From: Pedobacter soli
GTDB lineage: Bacteria; Bacteroidota; Bacteroidia; Sphingobacteriales; Sphingobacteriaceae
Direction: 5' to 3'
NCBI RefSeq assembly: GCF_900101435.1
Contig: NZ_FMZH01000002.1
Coordinates: 558,001-622,000, forward strand
DNA: 64,000 nucleotides
Shown: piece after piece, positions 45,169 through 55,197 of the stretch
Layout: every line of letters begins with the position of its first letter
How positions within the stretch are numbered: position 1 is the stretch's first letter
Made by a program: the position numbers and the translations under genes
Notes under the pieces: model-generated
Told to the model about the DNA's origin: nothing
Databases searched by the model: none
Seen by the model: only the letters and a program-made list of their open reading frames with translations

Positions 45169-47436
45169 ATGAAAATTAAATTAATCGCATCCGTTCTGTT
45201 TTGCCTTTCTGCCAAGGGGTTATTGGCACAGCAAAAAGATTGGGTACAGTATGTAAACACTTTGCAGGGAACCAACTCCAAACATGAGCTTACCCGTGGC
45301 AACACTTACCCCACAACCGCATTACCTTTTGGCATGCATACCTGGACACCCCAAACCGGCAGAAATGGCGATGGCTGGAAATATCAGTATTTTAAAGATA
45401 AAATAAGAGGTTTTCAACAGGCACACCAATGTAGCTCATGGACCAGAGATTATGCTGTATTTTCTTTAATGCCTATGCTTGATGAGCTGGTAGTTGATGA
45501 AAACAAACGTGAAGCGAAATTTAGCCATAACAATGAAATAGCCAAACCAAATTATTATAAAGTAAAGTTCGAAAACGACATTACGACCGAAATTTCACCT
45601 TCAGAACGTGGGGCACATCTGCGTTTCAGCTATCCGAAAAGCAAAAGAAGTTTTCTGGTTTTGGATGGTTACAACCGGTTAAGCGGAGTACAGATTTTTC
45701 CAAAAGAAAATAAAATTACCGGTTGGGTAAATAATGGCGAAGGATTTAAAAGAGGCTGGAAAAGCTATTTTGTAATTCAGTTCGATCAGCCCATTAAATC
45801 ATACGGAACATGGGAAAACAAGAACAATACCGTTTCAGCCGATTCTGTCATGGCCGAAGGTTTGGGTAAAGGTGCCTTTGTGCAATTCGAAGCCGGAGCA
45901 AAAGTGCAGGTTAAAACGGCTTCATCTTATATCAGTTTAAAACAAGCCGAACTTAATTTAAAAAGAGAATTGGGTAGCGATAAAACGCTGGAAGATACCA
46001 AAGCAAATGCTGCTGCAGTGTGGAATAAATCACTCGGTAAAATTGAAGTTGAAGGCGGTTCTAAAGCCGATATGGAAACTTTTTATTCTTGCTTTTTCAG
46101 GGCAAGCTTGTTTTCGAGAAAGTTTTACGAACTGAATGAAGCTGGTAAACCATACTATTTTAGTCCTTATGATGGCAAAGTACATGATGGTTATATGTTT
46201 ACCGATACCGGTTTTTGGGATACTTTCCGTGCGCAGTTCCCATTAAATACATTGGTGCAACCCGAAATGCATGGTCGTTATGTGCAGGCTTTACTCGATG
46301 CCTATCAGCAATGTGGCTGGTTGCCCTCATGGTCTTTTCCTAGCGAAGCCGGGAGTATGATTGGAAATCACGCCATTTCGTTATTGGCTGATGCCTGGGC
46401 AAAAGGCATCAGAACATTCGATCCTAAAAAAGCTTTGGATGCCTATTACCACGAAGCCATGAATAAAGGGCCCTGGGGGCCGGCAAATGGAAGGGATGGC
46501 GTAAAAGAATATAACGAACTGGGTTATGTGCCCTATCCAAAATACAGAGAGGCAACGGCTAAAACTTTAGAATACGCTTACGATGATTATTGCGCTTACC
46601 ATTTAGCCAAAATGATTGGCGATAAACACTACATGGAAGTGTTTGAGAAACCCATGTACAATTATAAAAACGTTTACGATGCTTCTACCCGTTTTATGCG
46701 GGGTAAAGATGCAAGCGGAAAATGGTCACCAAATTTCGACCCGACTGAGTGGGGTGGGCCTTTTACCGAAGGCAACGCCTGGCATTATCACTGGTCGGTT
46801 TTTCAGGATACCAAAGGCTTAATTGACCTCATGGGTGGATATCAGAATTTTACCACTAAACTCGATTCTGTTTTTAGTGAGCCCAATAAAGTAAATGTAG
46901 GTACTTACGGTGGCATGATACACGAAATGACAGAAATGGTAATGGCTAACATGGGCCAGTACGCCCATGGCAACCAGCCTATACAGCACATGGTGTATCT
47001 GTACAACTATGCCAATCAACCCTGGAAATCGCAATTCTATGCCCGCGAAGTGATGCGTAAACTTTACGATGCGACCGAAAATGGTTATCCCGGCGATGAA
47101 GACCAGGGTCAAACCTCTTCATGGTATGTGTTAAGTGCGTTAGGCTTTTATAGTGTAACCCCAGGCACAGGCGAATATGTTTTGGGAAGTCCCGTGTTTA
47201 AAAAAACAACCATCAATTTGGAAAATGGTAAAAAATTCGTGATCGATGCAGCAGCAAATGATGCGGACCATGTTTACATTAAATCGGCTACCCTTAATGG
47301 TAAAAACTTTACCAAAAACTTCATCAATCACAGCGATTTGTTGAAAGGAGGGGTGCTAAAATTAGAAATGAATGTTAAACCTTCGTTAAATAGAGGGTTA
47401 TTAGCTGAAGATAAGCCATTTTCGCTTAGCAAATAG
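45169..47436 (+). CDS. GH92 family alpha-mannosidase 1
   Basis: 755 aa with a signal peptide (KIKLIASVLFCLSAKGLLAQ). GH92 enzymes are calcium-dependent, inverting exo-alpha-mannosidases acting on N-glycans and mannans. N-terminal beta-sandwich: LPFGMHTWTPQTGRNGDGW, IRGFQQAHQCSSW. Catalytic barrel: FTDTGFWDTFRAQFPL, DGVKEYNELGYVPY, EGNAWHYHWSVFQD, GGMIHEMTEMVMANMGQYAH (likely acid Glu ~580s) and GDEDQGQTSSWYVLSALGFY (base Asp region ~640). It lies 97 bp after the DUF4965 gene and 68 bp before the ROK gene. A paralogue is at 57211. Confidence 0.95.
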   Translation: MKIKLIASVLFCLSAKGLLAQQKDWVQYVNTLQGTNSKHELTRGNTYPTTALPFGMHTWTPQTGRNGDGWKYQYFKDKIRGFQQAHQCSSWTRDYAVFSLMPMLDELVVDENKREAKFSHNNEIAKPNYYKVKFENDITTEISPSERGAHLRFSYPKSKRSFLVLDGYNRLSGVQIFPKENKITGWVNNGEGFKRGWKSYFVIQFDQPIKSYGTWENKNNTVSADSVMAEGLGKGAFVQFEAGAKVQVKTASSYISLKQAELNLKRELGSDKTLEDTKANAAAVWNKSLGKIEVEGGSKADMETFYSCFFRASLFSRKFYELNEAGKPYYFSPYDGKVHDGYMFTDTGFWDTFRAQFPLNTLVQPEMHGRYVQALLDAYQQCGWLPSWSFPSEAGSMIGNHAISLLADAWAKGIRTFDPKKALDAYYHEAMNKGPWGPANGRDGVKEYNELGYVPYPKYREATAKTLEYAYDDYCAYHLAKMIGDKHYMEVFEKPMYNYKNVYDASTRFMRGKDASGKWSPNFDPTEWGGPFTEGNAWHYHWSVFQDTKGLIDLMGGYQNFTTKLDSVFSEPNKVNVGTYGGMIHEMTEMVMANMGQYAHGNQPIQHMVYLYNYANQPWKSQFYAREVMRKLYDATENGYPGDEDQGQTSSWYVLSALGFYSVTPGTGEYVLGSPVFKKTTINLENGKKFVIDAAANDADHVYIKSATLNGKNFTKNFINHSDLLKGGVLKLEMNVKPSLNRGLLAEDKPFSLSK

Positions 47437-47504
47437 ATAATGATTTGCTACTTTTGCAAATTATTAAAAAGTACGAAGAACAATAAAGAAATATAAAATA
47501 TAGA

Positions 47505-48380
47505 ATGGAAAAGCCTGTTGCATTAGGTGTAGATATTGGCGGCTCGCATATTACGGCCGCATTGGTGGATTTAGAAACAAGAACTTTGGTGAAAGATTCT
47601 ATCAAGCGTAGCCCTGTGAATTCGCAGGAGAGTAAAGAAGTGATTTTATCGGCATGGTGCGATATTATTGATAAGGCTTTTGAAAACATTAAAAATGGAG
47701 TGCGCAATGTGGGTATTGCCATGCCTGGTCCGTTTAATTACAGCGAAGGCATTTCGTTAATTAAAGAACAGGATAAATTTAAATCACTTTATCAGATCAA
47801 TGTTAAAGAAGAACTTTCTAAAAGACTGGATATTCCTACAGATCATATTCACTTCATAAACGATGCAGCAGGCTTTTTGCAAGGCGAGGTTTTTGCAGGC
47901 GCAGCCAAAGGAAATGCAAGTGTATTGGGGCTAACATTGGGTACTGGTTTAGGTTCATCGCTGTGCCTCAACTATAAAGCTTTTGATGCTGACCTTTGGA
48001 ACTCCGAATTTTTAGACGGAATTGCAGAAGATTACTTATCTACGCGCTGGTTCGTAAAACGTTTTAACCAACTAAGTGGTAAGGTGGTGGCAGGGGTTAA
48101 AGAGCTTGTCGAGATTGTAGAAACCGACCACCACGCAACCATGGTTTTTATGGAGTTTGGTAACAATCTGGCGCAGTTTTTAATTCCGATTATCAAACAA
48201 CATAAAATTGATACCGTCATTATTGGTGGCAATATAGCACAATCGTTTAGTGCATTTGCACCCGAACTAATTGCCACACTTAAAGGAAATGGCATCGAAA
48301 CGGAAATTAAAATTTCCGAATTGAAGGAACATGCAGCCCTTATTGGTGCCGCAAGTTGCTGCGATTTGAGCTTAATTTAA
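47505..48380 (+). CDS. ROK family sugar kinase
   Basis: 291 aa, cytoplasmic. The phosphate loop LGVDIGGSHITAALVD, the catalytic Asp in HFINDAAGFLQGE and the second ATP motif LTLGTGLGSSL mark the ROK kinase fold; VIIGGNIAQSF closes the second domain. The zinc-binding CxCGxxGCxE motif of most ROK glucokinases and mannokinases is absent; LWNSEFLDGIAEDYLSTRW stands in its place. By context it may phosphorylate mannose or another released hexose. The sugar is not proven. Terminator downstream. Confidence 0.9.
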   Translation: MEKPVALGVDIGGSHITAALVDLETRTLVKDSIKRSPVNSQESKEVILSAWCDIIDKAFENIKNGVRNVGIAMPGPFNYSEGISLIKEQDKFKSLYQINVKEELSKRLDIPTDHIHFINDAAGFLQGEVFAGAAKGNASVLGLTLGTGLGSSLCLNYKAFDADLWNSEFLDGIAEDYLSTRWFVKRFNQLSGKVVAGVKELVEIVETDHHATMVFMEFGNNLAQFLIPIIKQHKIDTVIIGGNIAQSFSAFAPELIATLKGNGIETEIKISELKEHAALIGAASCCDLSLI

Positions 48381-48413
48381 ACTTCTGCTTTAAAAAATGC
48401 AACTAATTTGATT

Positions 48414-48463
48414 TTAACTACAGAATTAATGATTTTTTATCAATTCTGTAGTTAATTTTTCTC
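48414..48463 (+). terminator. Terminator after the ROK gene
   Basis: TTAACTACAGAATT / AATTCTGTAGTTAA 14-bp stem with a 14-base AT loop, then TTTTTCTC. Confidence 0.8.
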
Positions 48464-48597
48464 TTTTTCCTTCCTGATTTCAGGTTAGTTACGCAATATC
48501 GGTGTTCAAGCTGTATCTTATACTGCTAAGTAGCTGATGAATCACAATTTTTAGTGCGTTTTATTAAAAAAAATCAAAAATAATTTTGGAATTGCAA

Positions 48598-48633
48598 TAA
48601 TATGCTTATAATTGTTTAGTTAAACGTTTTAGT
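48598..48633. promoter_or_regulatory. 36-bp promoter module copy 1, with operator 5
   Basis: Starts TAATATGCTTATAATTG and ends in AGTTAAACGTTTTAGT (operator core 48618-48633). It matches 55198-55233 at 33 of 36 positions. It lies 540 bp before the discoidin lipoprotein gene. The rest of the 792-bp spacer (48381-49172) has operator 6 and an AT-rich leader, and no gene. Confidence 0.65.
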
Positions 48634-48728
48634 AGTGCTTATGGGGTTGTTCCTCCTTGGCATTCAATCTTTTATCGGCCTTAGCAAGAAGTTTTAATAG
48701 CATTGAAGCTTTTTTTTATAAGAGTTTG

Positions 48729-48742
48729 CTAAAACGTTTTAG
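48729..48742. promoter_or_regulatory. Operator 6 before the second susCD unit
   Basis: CTAAAACGTTTTAG, a perfect 14-bp palindrome, ~110 bp from operator 5. Confidence 0.7.
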
Positions 48743-49172
48743 TTTAATTAAAAAACATTATCTGTTCATTTAAAAGCAAAGGAGTGCCTATAAGAAGAAA
48801 ATTTACACCACTATTCGTATTTATCGTTCTCAGCGAAAAACAAACAACCAAACTAAACAACCAATAATACCATACAAAAAACCGACTAAACCAATTTTAG
48901 CCGTTAATTGGCAGGCGCTGTGTTTCTGGTACTGAAAAAGACGGCAGAGTTTAACTAAGCTACATGCCTGGGAGTATCTCGTATACACTACCAATCTGAG
49001 TAACTGGCATTATAGGTCAGAAAATAATCAGAAACGAGTTCTTGCCTGGGCTATTGGAATTGGCAGTTAAACTACTGTACAATTTACTTCCCCTTTAATC
49101 AATGTGCTATACTGTTTATTAAACTGCCGCAAACTATAACACTTTTACTAACTAATAAATCTTAAATTAATT

Positions 49173-49733
49173 ATGACTGTTTTAAAAATGACAAGGGGCG
49201 CTGTCGGGCTATGCTTAGCTGCAGTTTTACTTCTTGGATGTGGTAAAGAAGAATACCCTGCAGTGGATCTTTTTACCTGGAAGGCCAAAGTGGATGTGAC
49301 GGCAAAAGCTGCACTCACGGTTAACATCGAAAATTCGGGTGGCGCATCGGCTGGCGAAGGATCTTTAAAGTTGATTGATAACGACATCAACTCAAAATTC
49401 CTGATCAATCCCTATCAGGCAAGTCTTTACATGCAATTAACTTTCCCTTCAGCTCAGCAAGTTGCATCTTATACTTTAACATCCGGTGGCGATGCTCCTG
49501 ACAGGGATCCTAAAAACTGGAAACTAAGCGGGTCTACAGATGGTAGTAATTGGGTAGACCTCGATACCAGAACAGGCGAAACATTTTCGGGTCGTAACTT
49601 AACCAAAACATACAACTTCAAAAATAAGGTACTGTACAAATATTACAGGCTTAGTGTTACTTTAAATAATGGTGGTTCTTTATTCCAGTTATCAGAGTGG
49701 AGAGTAATTGAGGTGCCCGAGGAACAACAATAA
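49173..49733 (+). CDS. Discoidin (F5/8 type C)-like surface lipoprotein
   Basis: 186 aa. The signal ends in a lipobox (AVLLLGC). The mature domain looks like a galactose-binding F5/8 type C fold: LKLIDNDINSKFLINPYQAS, YMQLTFPSAQQVASYTLTSG, DPKNWKLSGSTDGSNWVDLD and YKYYRLSVTLNNGG. It probably binds glycan at the cell surface. It sits before susC 2 (118 bp) as the first gene of that unit, instead of after SusD where such lipoproteins (SusE/F-like) are usual. A second possible start is 15 bp in (MTRGAVG). Confidence 0.82.
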   Translation: MTVLKMTRGAVGLCLAAVLLLGCGKEEYPAVDLFTWKAKVDVTAKAALTVNIENSGGASAGEGSLKLIDNDINSKFLINPYQASLYMQLTFPSAQQVASYTLTSGGDAPDRDPKNWKLSGSTDGSNWVDLDTRTGETFSGRNLTKTYNFKNKVLYKYYRLSVTLNNGGSLFQLSEWRVIEVPEEQQ

Positions 49734-49850
49734 TCACTTTCTGTAAATCAAGACAGATCAAAATTTATTCGTCCACACTAAATGGATGGGCTATAATTTT
49801 CAACCAACCAAACAGACCAATAACAGTATATCTGTTAAAATAAAAAATTT

Positions 49851-52800
49851 ATGATGAAAAAAAATACAAATTTAACTGGGGGCAGGCTCAGGCTTAAAAA
49901 TTGTGCTTTTAAGGCTGTAGTTTTTGCACTAGCCCTAAGCAGTGGTTTTTATGCAACGGCTCATGCTGCTGCTGTTAATATAAACACTACCGTTTCAATC
50001 AATCAATCAAAGGCTGATATTGTGATTCGCGGTATTATTAAAGATGAGGCAGGTTTGCCACTGCCTGGAGCTGGCGTAAAAGTAAAAGGCAGTTCTATAA
50101 GTGCTGCTGCCGATGTTAATGGAGCCTTCACCATTACTGTTCCAAATCAGGATGCTATTTTAATTGTAACATACGTAGGTTACGATACAAAGGAAATTCC
50201 TGTTGGCACGCAAACCACGTTGGATATCCGGTTGAAAGAAACAACCGGTGCTAACCTGCAAGAAGTGGCAATTGTAGGATTTGGAACACAGAAAAAAGAA
50301 AGTCTTGTTGGTGCGCAATCATCGGTTAAGGCCGACGAATTAAAACAACCGGTTTCGAGTATGAGCCAGTTATTGGCTGGTCGTATTCCGGGTGTGGTAA
50401 ACGTATCCAGAAATGGCGAGCCAGGTGCAACCGGATCTGATATTTTCATTCGCGGTATATCGTCGCTAACATCAGGCGACAGAGGTCCGCTTATTATTAT
50501 TGATGGGGTACCTAACCGTAATTTAAATGATATCAGCGTATATGATGTTGAGAACTTCACCGTGTTAAAGGATGCTGCTGCAACGGCGGTATACGGTATT
50601 CGTGGTGCCAATGGTGTAATCTTAATTAACACTAAACAGGGAAAAACGGGGTCGCCGCGAATTAATGTAGAGTATTATGAAGGGATAAGTCGTTTTACCA
50701 AAAAACCGCAATTGATTGACGGAGTAGATTACATGAACTTAGCTAATGAGGCCAAGTATTCTGATTATTTAAGGGGAGGTGCAGCAGGCGCTTTTACCCC
50801 TGCATATTCAATAGATGCCATTCAAAAAACTGCCGCAGGTACCGATCCGGTTCTTTATCCAAATGTGAACTGGTTTGACGCCATCTACAACGATTTTGGT
50901 AGAAACAGATCAGCAACTGCTAATCTTTCGGGCGGCGTTAGCAATGCCAAATATTATGTTTCGTTAGGCTATTATGGCGAAGACGGATTGTTTAAAACCG
51001 ATGAAGCGGTAAATTCAGCTGTTAAGCAAAATTTTAGTCGTTACAACGTAAGCACCAATTTAAACTGGGATATTACCGGAACTACTAAAATGGATTTAGG
51101 TATCAAAGGTATTTTGGCACAAAGTAACTATCCAAGTAACTTAGGGGCACAAGATATTTTTAGTCAGGCTTTCCTGATCAACCCAACTTCTTTCCCGGTT
51201 CTTTATCCAAATGGTAGTTTACCAGGTATAAGTCCACAGGCTGATCAGCGTAACCCTTACGGAGATATTACCAGAAACGGTTATAGAGTTGGCTATAACA
51301 ATCAGTTGTACTCTAATCTTCGTTTAACTCAGGATTTAAAAGAGCTAACACCTGGTTTGTCGGTTACTACAATGTTCTCTTTTGACGTAAACAACAACAA
51401 TTCTATAGCCAGAACGAAACGTGAAACGATATACAGGATAAACCCCAACGATCCTTACCTCGTTGCAGGAAATCCTGCTTCAGGTTATAAATATGGTTTG
51501 GTATTGCAGGGACAGGATTTCCTGAACTACGGTATCGGAAATGGTGGTGATAAAAAAATGTATTTTGAAGCCGCTATTAACTATAACCGTACATTTGGCA
51601 AACATGCAGTAACCGGTTTGTTGTTATATAACCAAAACGATAATACAACACCATTTGCAGGTAATTTAACCCTTTCTCTTCCATACCGCCTGCAAGGTAT
51701 CGCCAGTCGTGCTACTTATGCTTACGACAATAAGTATTTCTTCGAGTTTAATGTTGGTTACAATGGTTCAGAAAACTTTGCACCAGATAAACGTTATGGT
51801 TTCTTCCCGGCATTGGGTATTGGTTGGTTATTGTCAAGCGAGAAGTTTTTTGAGCCACTTAAAAATGCTTTTCAGATGGTTAAATTCCGTTATTCTGATG
51901 GTATAGTAGGTAGTGGCGGTAGTGGTGCTGGTTACGCGGGTAGCGAAGGCGACCGTTTCTATTATTTAACAAAAGTGGGTAGCGCAAGTGGTTATACATT
52001 CGGGCAAAACGGAAACATTTCGCCAGGTGGTTTAGGCGTAACCGCTTACGGAGTAGACGTAACCTGGGCCGAAACACGTAAGCAGGATTTAGGATTTGAA
52101 TTAAAAACACTAAACAACAACTTATCATTAATTGTCGATTTCTTTAAAGAAAGAAGAAAAGATCAGTTTATACAAAGAGGTACTGTTCCAAATTATATTG
52201 GTTTAGCAAACACCCCAATTGGTAACCTGGGTATTGTAGAAAATAAAGGTATTGATGGTACTTTACAGTACGATGCGCAGTTTGGCAAAGATTGGTCGCT
52301 TAATTTAAGGGCCAACTTTACTTTCAATAAAGATAAGGTGATTGAAAATGATCAGGCACCAAAGCCTTATCCATGGATGGAACAACGTGGCTTAAACGTG
52401 TTGGCTGCTACACGTGTGGGGTACATTGCAGAGAAATTGTTTGACAGCCAGGCAGAAATTAATGCAAGTCCGACACAATTTGGAACGCTAATGCCAGGCG
52501 ATATTAAGTACAAAGATTTGAATGGTGATGGCAAGATCGATTCATTCGATCAAACTGTAATTGGCAGAGGTGATGTGCCAACTACAACTTATGGTTTTGG
52601 TTTTTCTTTAACCTATAAAAACTTCGATTTTGGTTTGTTCTTTCAGGGGCAGGATAATGCAGATATTTTGTTAAACATTCCATCATTTGCCAATTCGGGC
52701 GGTTTGGGTAATATGCTGGCCGTTGCTGCCGATCGCTGGACTACTACCAATCCTCGTCAGGATGCAGTTTACCCGCGTTTATCTTATGGAGGTACCAACA

Positions 52801-53054
52801 ACAATAATTATCAGTCAAGTACCTGGTGGAAACGGGATATCAGTTTCTTAAGATTGAAAAATGCGGATTTAGGTTACACCCTTAAAAATGGCATTAAATC
52901 TTTAGGCGTTAAGCGTTTAAGGATATATGCAACTGGCTACAATGTATTTACCATCAGCAAATTTAAGCTTTGGGATCCTGAACTGTTAACCAACAATGGT
53001 ACCAGATATCCGCTAACATCTAATTATTCTTTAGGTCTTACTGCTAATTTTTAA
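49851..53054 (+). CDS. SusC/RagA-type TonB-dependent outer membrane transporter (pair 2)
   Basis: 1067 aa. Signal peptide region ~20-40 (AVVFALALSSGFYATAHAAA) after a longer basic N-terminus. Carboxypeptidase-regulatory-like domain (~60-128: IIKDEAGLPLPGAGVKVKGS, ADVNGAFTIT, VTYVGYDTKEI), plug (LQEVAIVGFGTQKKESLVGA, LAGRIPGVVNVSRNGEPG, PLIIIDGVPNRNLND, FTVLKDAAATAVYGIRGANG) and a barrel ending RYPLTSNYSLGLTANF. Its sequence differs widely from pair 1, so the two pairs probably take up different oligosaccharides. SusD 2 starts 10 bp downstream. Confidence 0.95.
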   Translation: MMKKNTNLTGGRLRLKNCAFKAVVFALALSSGFYATAHAAAVNINTTVSINQSKADIVIRGIIKDEAGLPLPGAGVKVKGSSISAAADVNGAFTITVPNQDAILIVTYVGYDTKEIPVGTQTTLDIRLKETTGANLQEVAIVGFGTQKKESLVGAQSSVKADELKQPVSSMSQLLAGRIPGVVNVSRNGEPGATGSDIFIRGISSLTSGDRGPLIIIDGVPNRNLNDISVYDVENFTVLKDAAATAVYGIRGANGVILINTKQGKTGSPRINVEYYEGISRFTKKPQLIDGVDYMNLANEAKYSDYLRGGAAGAFTPAYSIDAIQKTAAGTDPVLYPNVNWFDAIYNDFGRNRSATANLSGGVSNAKYYVSLGYYGEDGLFKTDEAVNSAVKQNFSRYNVSTNLNWDITGTTKMDLGIKGILAQSNYPSNLGAQDIFSQAFLINPTSFPVLYPNGSLPGISPQADQRNPYGDITRNGYRVGYNNQLYSNLRLTQDLKELTPGLSVTTMFSFDVNNNNSIARTKRETIYRINPNDPYLVAGNPASGYKYGLVLQGQDFLNYGIGNGGDKKMYFEAAINYNRTFGKHAVTGLLLYNQNDNTTPFAGNLTLSLPYRLQGIASRATYAYDNKYFFEFNVGYNGSENFAPDKRYGFFPALGIGWLLSSEKFFEPLKNAFQMVKFRYSDGIVGSGGSGAGYAGSEGDRFYYLTKVGSASGYTFGQNGNISPGGLGVTAYGVDVTWAETRKQDLGFELKTLNNNLSLIVDFFKERRKDQFIQRGTVPNYIGLANTPIGNLGIVENKGIDGTLQYDAQFGKDWSLNLRANFTFNKDKVIENDQAPKPYPWMEQRGLNVLAATRVGYIAEKLFDSQAEINASPTQFGTLMPGDIKYKDLNGDGKIDSFDQTVIGRGDVPTTTYGFGFSLTYKNFDFGLFFQGQDNADILLNIPSFANSGGLGNMLAVAADRWTTTNPRQDAVYPRLSYGGTNNNNYQSSTWWKRDISFLRLKNADLGYTLKNGIKSLGVKRLRIYATGYNVFTISKFKLWDPELLTNNGTRYPLTSNYSLGLTANF

Positions 53055-53064
53055 AATAAAAGGA

Positions 53065-54891
53065 ATGAAAAATATATTAATATATACCGTCGGAGCATTA
53101 CTTATTGCAGGTAGTTATGGCTGTAAGAAATTTTTAAATCAGGTACCTGATGATCGGTTAACTTTCGATCAGATGTATCAGAAAAAAGCAACTGTTGACC
53201 AGGCTTTGGCCAATGTTTATTCAACGTTACCCGATCAGAATCAGGATCGTTCTGCCTCTGCAAGCGGGAACATAGGCCCATGGACGGCAGCTTCCGATGA
53301 AGCAGACTACACGTTACCCAATTTTACTGAAAATGTGAATTCGGGTGCCTGGGATGCAACCAGCGGGCAAGTAAATTACCACTGGCAAAATTATTACCGT
53401 GGCATACAGGCAGCGAGTTCATTTATGGCCAATGTAACGAAATGTACCGATTGTAATATTGGGGGTATCGACATTGTAAATCGTTATTATAATGAGGCAA
53501 GAGCACTTAGGGCCATTTATTATTACTATTTAGTAAGGCAATACGGACCTGTAGTTTTATTAGGCAATGATCCAATTGCTTCAGACGCGCCTTTAGCCGA
53601 AATCAGTAAGCCACGTAATTCTATGGATGAGTGTATTGACTATATTGTAAGCGAATTGGAAGCCGTTAGCCAAAGGTTGCCAGCTACGCCACAGGCTAAT
53701 GAAGATTATGGCCATATTAATGCCGCTGTAGCCGACGCCTATAAAATAAAAGCGTTATTAACCGCTGCTCGCCCGTTATTTAATGGCAATACAGATTATG
53801 CCAATCTTAAAAATCAGGATGGTAAACAACTGATTAGCCAGACCTATAATGTGGCAAAGTGGACAAGACTTGCAACAGCAGCAAAAGCATTTTTAAACAA
53901 TCCTAATTATTCTGGCTACGCATTATATACGGTTGCTGCAACACCGTCAGGTTTACCAAATACAGCATTTAACAGGGCGTTTATAGCCACGAGAGATGTG
54001 TTTTTGAATGGCTGGAATTCGGAGGTTATTTTTGGCAGAGGTGGCGATGTAACCTTCTATCAATATTCGTTAGCCCCTAACCACAGTGGTGCCTCCGGTG
54101 GAGATAAAGGTGGCTCTTTCTTGTCTCCATCTCAACAGTTAGTCGACGCATTCTTTACTGCAAATGGTTTGCCAATAGAAAGCGACCCTACTTATTCGGC
54201 AAATGGAACTTCAAGTTATCAGGCACCAGATCCGAATGATCAGGGCGTTAGCAGAAACATTAGTAATATGTACGTTAACCGCGAACCGCGCTTTTATGCT
54301 GATATTACCTACAGTGGCCGTAAATGGATAAACCCATCATCCAATATTGTTACCAGTTTTGAGTTTAACGGTAATGCAGGTAAAAGTGCTATTGCTAATA
54401 ATGATTATACCAAAACAGGTTATACTTCCAGAAAACATTTAACTGTTGCCGGCTGGACAAGTGGCAGAACAATTTTTACCGTAATCAGGCTCGCAGAAAT
54501 TTACCTGGATTATATTGAGGCTTTGCAGGAATCAAATCCTTCTGATCCGGATATTTTAATCTACCTAAACAGAATCCGTACAAGAGCCGGTATCCCGGTT
54601 TATGGAAGTGGTGGTTTGCCTGTGCCAACAGATATGAAAGATGCTATCCGTAGAGAGAGGAGGGTAGAACTGGCTTTCGAGTTAGATCGTTATTTCTATA
54701 CAAGGGAATGGAAAATTGCAGAAACAACTGATACCCAGATCAGGGGATTAAATATTACGCAAAATGCCCCAGGATTTTTCACTCCGGTTGTAACTGAAAA
54801 CAGGGTTTTCCAAAAGAAACACTATTTGTGGCCAATACCAAGTGGCGAAGTTCAAAAAGTGCCTTTGTTGGTGCAAAATACAGGGTGGTAA
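53065..54891 (+). CDS. SusD/RagB-type outer membrane glycan-binding lipoprotein (pair 2)
   Basis: 608 aa. The signal ends in a lipobox (AGSYGC), then KKFLNQVPDDRLTFDQMYQK, a typical mature start. SusD helices: YYNEARALRAIYYYYLVRQY, INAAVADAYKIKALLTAARP. C-terminal: TVIRLAEIYLDYIEALQESN, YLNRIRTRAGIPVYGSGG, IRRERRVELAFELDRYFYTR and HYLWPIPSGEVQKVP. It is the partner of SusC 2 and last gene of this unit. Confidence 0.95.
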   Translation: MKNILIYTVGALLIAGSYGCKKFLNQVPDDRLTFDQMYQKKATVDQALANVYSTLPDQNQDRSASASGNIGPWTAASDEADYTLPNFTENVNSGAWDATSGQVNYHWQNYYRGIQAASSFMANVTKCTDCNIGGIDIVNRYYNEARALRAIYYYYLVRQYGPVVLLGNDPIASDAPLAEISKPRNSMDECIDYIVSELEAVSQRLPATPQANEDYGHINAAVADAYKIKALLTAARPLFNGNTDYANLKNQDGKQLISQTYNVAKWTRLATAAKAFLNNPNYSGYALYTVAATPSGLPNTAFNRAFIATRDVFLNGWNSEVIFGRGGDVTFYQYSLAPNHSGASGGDKGGSFLSPSQQLVDAFFTANGLPIESDPTYSANGTSSYQAPDPNDQGVSRNISNMYVNREPRFYADITYSGRKWINPSSNIVTSFEFNGNAGKSAIANNDYTKTGYTSRKHLTVAGWTSGRTIFTVIRLAEIYLDYIEALQESNPSDPDILIYLNRIRTRAGIPVYGSGGLPVPTDMKDAIRRERRVELAFELDRYFYTREWKIAETTDTQIRGLNITQNAPGFFTPVVTENRVFQKKHYLWPIPSGEVQKVPLLVQNTGW

Positions 54892-54901
54892 TATAGGCAT
54901 T

Positions 54902-54932
54902 CAGCTTGCTTTCCATCAAGGAAAGCAAGCTG
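54902..54932 (+). terminator. Hairpin after susCD pair 2
   Basis: CAGCTTGCTTTCC / GGAAAGCAAGCTG perfect 13-bp stem with a 5-base loop, 10 bp past the stop; the T-run after it is poor. From here to 55383 (over 450 bp) I see no gene, only the promoter module at 55198. Confidence 0.6.
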
Positions 54933-55197
54933 TGCTTTATAATAATGGGCGTCTTTATTTATATCTTGGCCTTTGCTAAAGTAGAAGGTATGTTAATTGA
55001 ATACTTCTGCCCCTTTAGGCAGACGCCTTATTTATCATTTTGCTGTTGATAAGCTGCTAAATGACGCTCAATCTTCCTGCTCGCCAGCTGCAAAACCTTC
55101 TGTAATATTTTTATTTCTAACTGCCGCTGTGGCGCTAAGCTCTGCGTTTACTAAAAATTTATCCCGCAAAACCCGCAATTAATTTTTGCTTACGTAG

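Noticed and set aside
48054..48068. GTAAAACGTTTTAAC inside the ROK gene, a possible ninth operator
   Set aside because: It encodes Val-Lys-Arg-Phe-Asn with the organism's usual codons. A similar word (GTAAACGTTTTAAC, 40021-40034) occurs within susC 1 at Gly-Lys-Arg-Phe-Asn. Codon use explains both without an operator role.
54997..55182. 61-codon open frame after susD 2
   Set aside because: No similarity to anything I know, no leader and ordinary spacer composition. It is probably chance, though its sequence is less AT-rich than the flanks.
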